Origin: Spirochaetaceae bacterium UBA1306
GTDB lineage: Bacteria > Spirochaetota > Spirochaetia > Treponematales > Rectinemataceae
Length of the DNA stretch: 9,747 nucleotides
Direction: 5' to 3'
Assembly: GCA_002307245.1 (NCBI GenBank)
Contig: DBTW01000086.1
Coordinates: forward strand, 1-9,747
In this document: positions 1 through 5,833 of the stretch, one piece after another
Position numbering within the stretch: the first letter of the stretch is position 1
Layout: each line of letters starts with the position of its first letter
The notes under the pieces: generated by a model
Database searches by the model: none
What the model was told of the DNA's origin: nothing
The model's input: the letters and a program-made list of their open reading frames with translations, nothing else
Translations under genes and position numbers: made by a program

Positions 1-41
1 CCAAGGGCGGTTATTAATACAGCCTCGGTATACGGAACGAA

Positions 42-70
42 CGCTCGGCCTAAGGCCGGGCGTTTTTTTT
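42..70 (+). terminator. Rho-independent terminator of an upstream plus-strand gene
   Basis: A 9-bp stem (42-50 with 54-62, one T-G wobble) closes a 3-nt TAA loop and is followed directly by eight T (63-70). This is a textbook intrinsic terminator reading rightward. The gene it ends lies off the left edge. One frame has a TAA at 15-17 that could be its stop, but too little is visible to tell. Read leftward, the hairpin has only a weak T-rich tail, so it is unlikely to serve the minus-strand genes to its right. Confidence 0.85.
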
Positions 71-126
71 AGGGGGCCTCGCGCGGATAAGGCCTTAACC
101 ACGTCACTGGTCGGCCGGCGAAGACC

Positions 127-167
127 CGCGATACCGGGCCAGTCGATAGTGACAACCCGGTATCGCG
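127..167 (-). terminator. Perfect 12-bp inverted repeat after the LamG gene; possible terminator
   Basis: CGCGATACCGGG at 127-138 and its exact reverse complement at 156-167 flank a 17-nt loop. The repeat starts 20 bases beyond the stop of the minus-strand LamG gene, where a transcript end would be expected. No T-run follows on the minus strand, so it would be a non-canonical terminator, an RNA 3'-end stabiliser or a protein site. The rest of 71-187 shows nothing recognisable. Confidence 0.4.
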
Positions 168-187
168 ACTCTTAATGCTCAATTCGA

Positions 188-1018
188 TTACTTGGCCAGG
201 GATTCCCTGAACAAGACTTGGATCTCCGAATCCTTGAGTGGGCGACTATAAATCCGAAGATCATCCATTGCACCGTTCATAGGGCGGAACTTGTCGTAGA
301 AATGGTAATTCCCAGCACGGATATTGCCGAGGAGCAAGCTGCTGGCTCCGCATTTTAGGTCATCGCCAAGGATGAAGGGCGATTTTTTTATTTCTGTGTC
401 CTTGCCGTGCCATGTCCCGATAGATCCATTGACTGGACGACCGTCAAGGTAGATCGCGACTCTAGCCTTGCCGTTCCAGGTGACGGCTATGAAATGCCAC
501 TTGCCGTCGAAGATGTTCTCCGCGGCTACCGCGATGTTGCTTTCTCCGGTCCATGCCCAGTCGCCTTTCACTATGAATAACAGGCCGCTTTTATCGATAT
601 AATAATCACTGACGTTGTAATTGTTCTCATGCTTGAATTGGCCCTTGCCGAAGGTCGCCAATTCAAAGGATCCATTATCGATTGCCGGCTCTCCGCCGGA
701 GAAGATTCCCATCGTCCCTTGGCCATTGAGCTTGACCCAAAGGCAGATGGAGCCCTTGTCGCCAATATTGGTATTGATTTCATCGCCGGCCATGGCGATG
801 GCGGTCTCTTCCCGTTTGAAGCGGTCTTGCTCGAACGATTGGGAGCTGACGTCGAGGTCATAGCCGTTTCCGCTGGCGTCGACTCCATCTCCATTGAATG
901 GATAGAACGCGATCAGGCCATCGGTTATGAGGGGATTGGGCGCGGAAGCCAAGCTTTGCGCGGCTATCCCCCAGAGAAGCGAAGAGCAAATCACTAAGGC
1001 AATGAGAATCTTCTTCAT
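188..1018 (-). CDS. Exported LamG-like jellyroll (concanavalin A-like) domain protein
   Basis: A 276-residue protein. The start is the ATG at 1018-1016, because AGGAG lies 5 nt upstream and a signal peptide begins exactly there (basic MKK, hydrophobic core, Ala-Ser-Ala near residue 26). A longer in-frame start at 1120 would overlap the gene upstream and bury the signal peptide. After the signal comes one LamG-like jellyroll domain, about residues 35-272. Its landmarks are LIAFYPFNGDGVDASGNG at the first strand, SICLWVKL, then WHFIAVTWNG with YLDGRPV, and at the C-terminus MDDLRIYSRPLKDSEI, typical of the LamGL/Laminin_G_3 class. Such domains usually bind carbohydrate or protein ligands outside the cytoplasm, and nothing here indicates an enzyme. 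It lies 40 nt behind the CsgG/SUMF1 gene on the same strand, so the two are probably co-transcribed. GC content and codon use are clearly lower than in def, fmt or glmS. The ligand is unknown. Confidence 0.85.
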   Translation of the reverse strand: MKKILIALVICSSLLWGIAAQSLASAPNPLITDGLIAFYPFNGDGVDASGNGYDLDVSSQSFEQDRFKREETAIAMAGDEINTNIGDKGSICLWVKLNGQGTMGIFSGGEPAIDNGSFELATFGKGQFKHENNYNVSDYYIDKSGLLFIVKGDWAWTGESNIAVAAENIFDGKWHFIAVTWNGKARVAIYLDGRPVNGSIGTWHGKDTEIKKSPFILGDDLKCGASSLLLGNIRAGNYHFYDKFRPMNGAMDDLRIYSRPLKDSEIQVLFRESLAK

Positions 1019-1058
1019 GATATCTCCTAGTATTTTTATCGCGTAATTTCCCGAGGGC

Positions 1059-2420
1059 TTATCGCACCGAGGCGCTGCGCACGACGCGGAAACCCAGATT
1101 GATGTCGCCTGCGAATTCATAGGTAGTGTCGCTGCGATTGCAGACCCGCATGTCCTGCTCCGGATTGGTCCAGCCGCCGCCTCGTATCACTCGCTTGGCG
1201 CCCCAATTGGGTCCTTTGGGGTTGTTCGTAGCCTTAGGGTCGTAGGCGCCGTACCAGTCCCAGCACCACTCCCAGACATTGCCCGACATGTCATAGAGCC
1301 CGAGCTCGTTAGGTTGCTTCTGTCCTGCCGGCATGGAGGAATTGACGGAGAACCAGGCGACGTCCTGGGCCTGATTGGAGCCGCTGAAGACGGTGTTCTT
1401 TGACAGCTGCCCGCCCCGCGCGGCGTACTCCCATTCGGCCTCGGTCGGCAGCCGGTATCCGTCGGCCTGGGCGTTCCAGGTGACGATGAACTTCTGCTTG
1501 TCGTTCGCGTTCGAGTTGTTCGGGTCGCGTTTCGACTTGTCGATCGTGTAGACAGGCTTTAGGCCCTCGCTCGCCGAGCGCTTGTTGCAATACTCGATCG
1601 CCTCGTACCAACTGACCTTCTCCACCGGCGCCTTGTCGTTTTTATAGTAGCTGCGGTTGATCCCCATCACCCCATAGAAGTCCTCTTGGGTGATCTCGGT
1701 GGCGCTTATGTAAAAGGACGAAAGGGCGACGCTGCGAACAGGCTTCTCGTCGGGCTGGGCCTGGTAGAGATCCATGACGCTCGACCCGACTCCCAGACCA
1801 GCGGAATCGCCCATCTTGAAGGTACCGCCCGCGACGCCGACCATGCCCTCGGGCTTGCCGCCGGCGAGAGGAGCTAGGCCTACCGTGACGCCGGCCGCGG
1901 CAGGCGAGGGGACAGCCGCGGCGCCGCCGCCGTCCGAGGCCGCGATCACGGTGACCCGCTCCTTACCCGAAAGACGTGCGCCTAGAGTCTTGGCCATCTC
2001 GATAAGGATAGTCAGCTTACCGCTTTGCGTATCGGAAGCCTGGGCGAAGATGGCGCCCGTCGAGACATCGATCATCTTCCCGCTGAGGAAATAGTCCGAG
2101 CCGAGCTGTTGGAGCTTGGAGATGACTACATACTTGGCCCCGAGGTATTCGCCGGCTTTGGCCGCATCGCTGTCGCTAACCACGCTCGTAAGCTGGAATT
2201 CCTTTTCCTTTAGTACCGAATCGATATTTGACCGGTCGAGTAGCATGAACTTTCTTGAAGCAACCATCTCCTCGATGATGGAATCGGTGACGGGGACGAT
2301 GACGGAACTGTCGAAGCCCTTCGGGGTAACGACGTCGAGCACCGCTACCTTTGGCAATTCGGCGAAGATGATGTTTGTCATGGCTACTGAGAATAATAAA
2401 ATCGGAATGATTTTTATCAA
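1059..2420 (-). CDS. Exported CsgG-like / SUMF1 (FGE-sulfatase fold) fusion protein
   Basis: A 453-residue protein if the TTG at 2420-2418 is used. That start has GGAGGG 4 nt upstream and gives a compact signal peptide ending near IIFA (residue 20). Residues about 23-150 resemble the CsgG/LpoB-type domain: PKVAVLDV at the first strand, MLLDRSNID, LGAKYVVISK and GKMIDVSTG. A Gly/Ala/Pro linker (about 155-192) leads into a SUMF1 domain (about 194-450) with GGTFKMGD, PVEKVSWYEAIEYCNKRS, RLPTEAEWEYAARGG, DMSGNVWEWCWDWY, RVIRGGGW and NLGFRVVRS. True formylglycine-generating enzymes carry two active-site cysteines just after RGGS. Here the first is missing (RGGGWTN) and only one Cys (about residue 427) follows, so sulfatase-activating activity is unlikely. 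The fold is more likely a binding or structural module. CsgG-like domains in the family sit in the periplasm or outer membrane. It is the first gene of a pair with the LamG protein. Confidence 0.85.
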   Translation of the reverse strand: MIKIIPILLFSVAMTNIIFAELPKVAVLDVVTPKGFDSSVIVPVTDSIIEEMVASRKFMLLDRSNIDSVLKEKEFQLTSVVSDSDAAKAGEYLGAKYVVISKLQQLGSDYFLSGKMIDVSTGAIFAQASDTQSGKLTILIEMAKTLGARLSGKERVTVIAASDGGGAAAVPSPAAAGVTVGLAPLAGGKPEGMVGVAGGTFKMGDSAGLGVGSSVMDLYQAQPDEKPVRSVALSSFYISATEITQEDFYGVMGINRSYYKNDKAPVEKVSWYEAIEYCNKRSASEGLKPVYTIDKSKRDPNNSNANDKQKFIVTWNAQADGYRLPTEAEWEYAARGGQLSKNTVFSGSNQAQDVAWFSVNSSMPAGQKQPNELGLYDMSGNVWEWCWDWYGAYDPKATNNPKGPNWGAKRVIRGGGWTNPEQDMRVCNRSDTTYEFAGDINLGFRVVRSASVR

Positions 2421-2430
2421 AATACCCTCC
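2418..2430 (-). promoter_or_regulatory. Shine-Dalgarno site selecting a TTG start
   Basis: On the minus strand GGAGGG (2430-2425) is followed by TATT and then TTG (2420-2418), the start of the CsgG/SUMF1 fusion. The competing in-frame ATG at 2432-2430 overlaps this motif and has only A/T-rich sequence without a ribosome site before it. Further upstream starts (ATG 2474, TTG 2504) also lack one and would put a polar stretch before the signal peptide. Confidence 0.7.
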
Positions 2431-2440
2431 ATTTTTGATA

Positions 2441-2471
2441 ATTGTAGCAAGCATTTACCATGAATACTATA
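2441..2471 (-). promoter_or_regulatory. AT-rich upstream region with candidate -10 elements for the CsgG/SUMF1 gene
   Basis: The minus strand upstream of the fusion gene is strikingly AT-rich (roughly 2395-2540), unlike the rest of the window. It contains TACAAT (2446-2441, 5 of 6 matches to TATAAT) and TATAGT (2471-2466, 5 of 6). Neither has a good -35 hexamer at 16-18 nt, so the exact promoter is uncertain. This sits in the 221-base divergent gap (2421-2641), which has no gene I can support. Confidence 0.35.
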
Positions 2472-2559
2472 CATTTTGATGACTTTACTATTATTTTTAC
2501 ACAACTCAAGTAGTTTCTTCCCAGCTTCAATTTGTTTACTTACCAGGGCCCGGACCCAG

Positions 2560-2589
2560 TCGAACCCCAGCCTTCATTCCGGCTATACT
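2560..2589 (+). promoter_or_regulatory. Possible promoter for the DUF192 gene
   Basis: TATACT at 2584-2589 matches the -10 consensus at 5 of 6 positions and lies about 50 nt before the ATG. The best -35 at 18-nt spacing is the poor TCGAAC (2560-2565). The gene also has a clear ribosome site, GGAAGGA, about 7 nt before its ATG. Confidence 0.35.
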
Positions 2590-2641
2590 AGCGATAACAG
2601 GCCGCCTCTCTGTTGCTGCCTTACGCCGGAAGGATAACTCT

Positions 2642-3163
2642 ATGATCCGATCATCTTGCCGCTCTACAGGTTCCCTGGCCTCGCTATGCTTCATTGTCTT
2701 CATCTCTCTCTATTGTTCCCTCGCGCTCCCCTCCTGCGCGGGCAAGAAGCCCGCCGCCGTGACAGACAGCCCCAATCCCAAGCTCGCGACCTCCGTCCTC
2801 CAGGTCGGGCCGGCCCAGCTCCTCGCCGAGATCGCGGGGACCGACGAGCAGCGCCAGCGCGGCCTGATGTTCAGGACGAGCCTCCCCGACGGGACGGGCA
2901 TGCTCTTCATCTTCGACAAGGACGAGCGCCTCGCCTTCTGGATGAAGAACACCAAGCTGCCCCTCTCCATAGCCTATATCGCCTCCGACGGCACGATCCG
3001 CCAGATCGCGGATCTCGAGCCGGAGTCCCTCGCGAGCGTCCAGGCCGAGCGCTCGGTCCGCTACGCCCTCGAGGCCCCGAGGGGCTGGTTCGAGCGCTCG
3101 GGCGTCCGCGTGGGCGACCTCGTCCGGGGCAAGGACGGCGCGAGCCTCGACTCGATCCGGTAG
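2642..3163 (+). CDS. DUF192 family lipoprotein
   Basis: A 173-residue protein. The N-terminus is a signal sequence with a hydrophobic stretch at about 12-29 and a likely lipobox, LPSC, with Cys32 as the acylated residue, so it is probably a membrane-tethered lipoprotein. The DUF192 domain spans about 50-162 and carries the family hallmarks RGLMFR (73-78), MLFIFDKDE (87-95), FWMKNTKLPL (99-108) and a C-terminal GW-E--GV-VGD pattern (148-159). No biochemical role is established for DUF192, and bacterial members are commonly small exported single-domain proteins of about this size. The ATG at 2642 is supported by GGAAGGA upstream. It is followed by a 75-nt gap containing a probable promoter for def, so it need not be in that operon. 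Codon use is strongly G/C-ending, like the genes downstream. Confidence 0.88.
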   Translation: MIRSSCRSTGSLASLCFIVFISLYCSLALPSCAGKKPAAVTDSPNPKLATSVLQVGPAQLLAEIAGTDEQRQRGLMFRTSLPDGTGMLFIFDKDERLAFWMKNTKLPLSIAYIASDGTIRQIADLEPESLASVQAERSVRYALEAPRGWFERSGVRVGDLVRGKDGASLDSIR

Positions 3164-3188
3164 GGGCGCCGGAGCGGCCCTACCGCAT

Positions 3189-3218
3189 TTGACCCTTCGT
3201 CGTACCCTAGGGTACATT
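3189..3218 (+). promoter_or_regulatory. Candidate def promoter with a 14-bp palindrome in the spacer
   Basis: TTGACC (3189-3194, 5 of 6) and TACATT (3213-3218, 4 of 6) are separated by 18 nt. The spacer and the first bases of the -10 are covered by GTACCCTAGGGTAC (3202-3215), a perfect 14-bp palindrome. That position, between -35 and -10, is where a repressor or MerR-type activator typically binds. The hexamers are seen; regulation is inferred. The def ribosome site AGGAG follows at about 3227-3231, 7 nt before the ATG. Confidence 0.45.
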
Positions 3219-3238
3219 CGATATATAGGAGTTTCCTT

Positions 3239-3724
3239 ATGCTCGATATAGTCACCTACGGAAGCGAGATACTCTCCAGGAAGGCCGAGCCGGTCAAGGA
3301 GATCGACGCCGAGATCCGCAAGCTCGGCCACGAGATGCTCGAGGCCATGGCCGGCAAGGGCATCGGCCTCGCCGGCCCCCAGGTGAACGAGTGCCTGCGC
3401 ATCTTCGTCACCAACGTCGAGGGCGACAAGCCGCGGGTCTTCATCAATCCCGAGATCGTCCAGACCTCGCAGGAGCTCGTGAACATCGAGGAGGGCTGCC
3501 TCTCCCTGCCCAAGCTCTACCTCGACGTGATCCGCCCGGAGTTCGTCCGCGTGCAGGCCTGGAACGAGAAGGGCCGGCCCTTTACCGTCGAGGCAGGCGG
3601 CCTCCTGGCCCGGGTGATCCAGCATGAGTACGATCATCTCGAGGGCATCCTCTTCATCGACAGGCTGAAATCCGGCAAGCGCGACAAGGCCCTGGCCTCG
3701 TATCGCCGCCTGACCAAGGGATAA
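3239..3724 (+). CDS. def: Peptide deformylase
   Basis: Removes the formyl group from the N-terminal Met of nascent proteins in the cytoplasm, using a bound metal, usually Fe2+. The 161-residue length is normal or slightly short for the family. All three signature motifs are present and in order: GIGLAGPQ at 41-48 (usual form GIGLAAPQ), EGCLSLP at 85-91 with metal ligand Cys87, and HEYDH at 129-133, which supplies the two His ligands and the catalytic Glu130. The ATG at 3239 has AGGAG 7 nt upstream. The next gene, fmt, starts 2 nt after the stop, a classic def-fmt pair in which one enzyme adds and the other removes the same formyl group. Nothing looks truncated. Confidence 0.97.
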   Translation: MLDIVTYGSEILSRKAEPVKEIDAEIRKLGHEMLEAMAGKGIGLAGPQVNECLRIFVTNVEGDKPRVFINPEIVQTSQELVNIEEGCLSLPKLYLDVIRPEFVRVQAWNEKGRPFTVEAGGLLARVIQHEYDHLEGILFIDRLKSGKRDKALASYRRLTKG

Positions 3725-3726
3725 TC

Positions 3727-4722
3727 GTGCGGGTGCTGTTCGCGGGATCGCCGGACATAGCCGTGCCCTCGCTCATCCGCGCCTCCTTCGAGCACCAGGT
3801 CGTCGGCGTGCTCACGAATCCCGAGAGCGCCCAGGGCCGGGGCCGCGGCATCGAGCGCACTCCCGTGGCCGAGGCGGCCTTCGACCTCTTCGGCGACCGC
3901 GTCCCCGTCCTCTCCCCCGAGCGCCTTGGCCCCGAGGCCCGGGACGCGATAGCCGCCCTCGCGCCCGAGCTCCTCGTCTCCTACGCCTTTGGCCGCATCT
4001 TCGGCCCCAAATTCCTCGCCCTCTTCCCCAGGGGGGGCGTGAACGTCCACCCGAGCCTCCTGCCGCGCTACCGCGGCCCCGCCCCCATACCCTCGGCCAT
4101 CCTCGCCCGCGACGCGGAGACGGCCATCACCGTCCAGCGCATCGCCCTCGCTATGGACGAAGGGGAGATCCTGGGCCAGCTCCGCATACCACTCTCGGGC
4201 ACCGAGTCGGCCGAGGACCTCGGCGAGGTCGCAGCCATCATGGGCGCCGACCTGCTCTCCCAGGTGCTGGACGAGATCGCGGAGGGCCGGGAGCGGCCGC
4301 GGCCCCAGGAGGGGACGCCGAGCTACTGCTCGATGCTGCGCAAGGAGGACGGCCTCATCGACTGGAGCGCCTCCCTTCTCGACATCGACGCCAAGATCCG
4401 CGCCTTCTACCCCTGGCCGGGCGCCTTCACCTATCTCCGGGGCATGAGGCTCAACGTCCTCGAGGCCTTCCCCTTCCCGCACGTCACCTTCGCCGCCGGC
4501 CCCTCGAGCCTCGACTTCGACGACCCCCTGCCCGGGACCCTGCTCGGCCTAGACAAGAGCCGCGGCATAATGGTACAAACGAACGACGGCCTCCTCGCCC
4601 TCAGGCGCCTCCAGGTGCAGCATAAAAAGGCCCTTCCGTACAGGGAATTCGCCAATGGGATGCGGGACTTGGCCGGAGCCGTTCTCGGCGGGTCGTCATT
4701 CGCGGCGGGGCCGCTTCCGTAA
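3727..4722 (+). CDS. fmt: Methionyl-tRNA formyltransferase
   Basis: Transfers a formyl group from 10-formyltetrahydrofolate to Met on initiator tRNA. The protein has 331 residues, slightly longer than the usual 310-320. It starts at GTG 3727, 2 nt after the def stop, with an AGGG in the def tail acting as ribosome site. The N-terminal Rossmann-type domain opens MRVLFAGSPDIAVPSL. The catalytic loop is NVHPSLLPRYRG (106-117), giving the expected Asn106 and His108, and the third catalytic residue is Asp144 in AMDEGEIL. The C-terminal tRNA-binding domain (about 207-310) begins near DGLIDWS and includes IRAFYPWPGAFT. The last 15-20 residues are low-complexity. Pairing with def confirms the assignment, and the downstream PASTA gene follows after 31 nt. 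Confidence 0.96.
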   Translation: MRVLFAGSPDIAVPSLIRASFEHQVVGVLTNPESAQGRGRGIERTPVAEAAFDLFGDRVPVLSPERLGPEARDAIAALAPELLVSYAFGRIFGPKFLALFPRGGVNVHPSLLPRYRGPAPIPSAILARDAETAITVQRIALAMDEGEILGQLRIPLSGTESAEDLGEVAAIMGADLLSQVLDEIAEGRERPRPQEGTPSYCSMLRKEDGLIDWSASLLDIDAKIRAFYPWPGAFTYLRGMRLNVLEAFPFPHVTFAAGPSSLDFDDPLPGTLLGLDKSRGIMVQTNDGLLALRRLQVQHKKALPYREFANGMRDLAGAVLGGSSFAAGPLP

Positions 4723-4753
4723 AGCCCGGTCGCGCCAAGGAAGCGGAGCGCCG

Positions 4754-5833
4754 ATGAAACTCGATTTTAAGCTGCCCAAACTCCCCAAGCTTTCCGATAT
4801 CCGCCTCCCGACCCTGCCCCTCGACCTGCGCAAGATCGAGTCCTTCGATAAAGACCATTACCGGCTCATGGCCTACGGCCTCGGCGCCGTCATCGTCCTC
4901 ATGGCCGCGGCCGGCCTCTCCGCCTTCGTCCTCTCGCTCCGCGGGGCCGAGCAGACCATGGTGCCCGACCTCCGGAGCATGGAGCTCGCCCAGGCCCTGG
5001 TGAAGCTTCAGGAGAAGGAGCTCTATCCCCGCGTCTCCCTGCGCTTCACCGACGACCCCCTCGAGCGGGGCAAGATCGTGGACCAGAGCCCCTCGCCCGG
5101 GGCCATCGTCAAGGCGGGCAGGCGTATCTCCGTGACCGTGAGCCGCGGATCCGTGGCGGACAAGGTCGAGAATTTCGTGGGCCAGGACGTCAACGAGGCC
5201 AAGATACACCTCCAGGCCCTCTTCGCCGGCGCCCGGCCCCTGCTCTCCATCAAGGAGCCCATGGTCTACGTCTACGACAAGGCGCCCAAGGACACGATCC
5301 TCGAGCAGAAGCCCCTGCCGGAGACGGAGATCGCCGGGCCCACCCAGCTCGAGCTCGTCGTCAGCCGCGGCCCGGAAAAGGCCCAGATCCGCGTGCCCGA
5401 CCTCGCCGGCCTGTCCATCGACGACGTCCTCCTCCAGGTCGCGAAGATCGACCTCGTGGCCAACTTTTCGATGAGGCCGGCGTCGAAGAGCGAGCGCCAG
5501 GGCGTCGTCGTGGCCCAGACCCCGGCCGCCGGCTCGATGATCCAGCCCACCGCCCGGGTCAACATCACCCTCACCAAGCCGCCTGCGAAGGAAAAAACGG
5601 TCGCCGGGATCTTCTCCCGCGACCTGCCCGAGTATCCCTACGCCCTCAAGGTATCCCTGGATTCCCTGAGCCCCTCGGGCGACCGCACGCCGCTCCTCAC
5701 CGTCAACCATCCGGGCGGCCTCTTCACCGCGCCCTACGTCCTGCCCGCCGGCGAGGTCCTCGAGCTCAGCGTCCTCGACCGGCCCATCCCTCCGCGCTTC
5801 GAGGTCTCCGCCGGCGCCTCAGGGTCGCCGTAA
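4754..5833 (+). CDS. Membrane-anchored protein with three PASTA domains, no kinase
   Basis: A 359-residue protein. The ATG at 4754 is chosen because GGAG lies 5 nt upstream; an earlier in-frame ATG at 4655 would overlap the end of fmt. A short cytoplasmic tail rich in Leu-Pro (KLPKLPKL at 6-13, then LPTLPLDL at 18-25) precedes a single membrane helix at about 38-62. Three PASTA repeats follow outside: about 67-132 (opening MVPDLRSM, with QSPSPGAIVKAG), 134-206 (FVGQDVNEA, EQKPLPETEI) and 212-276 (RVPDLAGLS, QTPAAGSMI). About 80 C-terminal residues are unlike PASTA. PASTA domains are best known from Ser/Thr kinases of the PknB type and from penicillin-binding proteins, where they bind peptidoglycan or hold the complex at the septum. 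Neither a kinase nor a transpeptidase domain is present, so a structural or sensory envelope role is inferred. The stop overlaps the next start by one base (TAATG), indicating translational coupling. Confidence 0.85.
   Translation: MKLDFKLPKLPKLSDIRLPTLPLDLRKIESFDKDHYRLMAYGLGAVIVLMAAAGLSAFVLSLRGAEQTMVPDLRSMELAQALVKLQEKELYPRVSLRFTDDPLERGKIVDQSPSPGAIVKAGRRISVTVSRGSVADKVENFVGQDVNEAKIHLQALFAGARPLLSIKEPMVYVYDKAPKDTILEQKPLPETEIAGPTQLELVVSRGPEKAQIRVPDLAGLSIDDVLLQVAKIDLVANFSMRPASKSERQGVVVAQTPAAGSMIQPTARVNITLTKPPAKEKTVAGIFSRDLPEYPYALKVSLDSLSPSGDRTPLLTVNHPGGLFTAPYVLPAGEVLELSVLDRPIPPRFEVSAGASGSP

Noticed and set aside
989..1018. Lipoprotein signal in the LamG protein (Cys at residue 10)
   Set aside because: The Cys falls too early, inside the hydrophobic core, and is preceded by Ile; an ordinary signal peptide ending at Ala-Ser-Ala fits better.
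1059..1250. Variable region of a diversity-generating retroelement (some target proteins have a SUMF1-like fold with a C-terminal variable region)
   Set aside because: No reverse transcriptase and no near-copy template repeat of this region is present in the window.
2430..2432. ATG as start of the CsgG/SUMF1 gene
   Set aside because: It has no ribosome site upstream and overlaps the GGAGGG that fits the TTG 10 nt further on.
2549..2575. tRNA T-loop-like TTCGACT on the minus strand
   Set aside because: The flanking bases do not form a 5-bp T-stem and no anticodon or acceptor arm is nearby.
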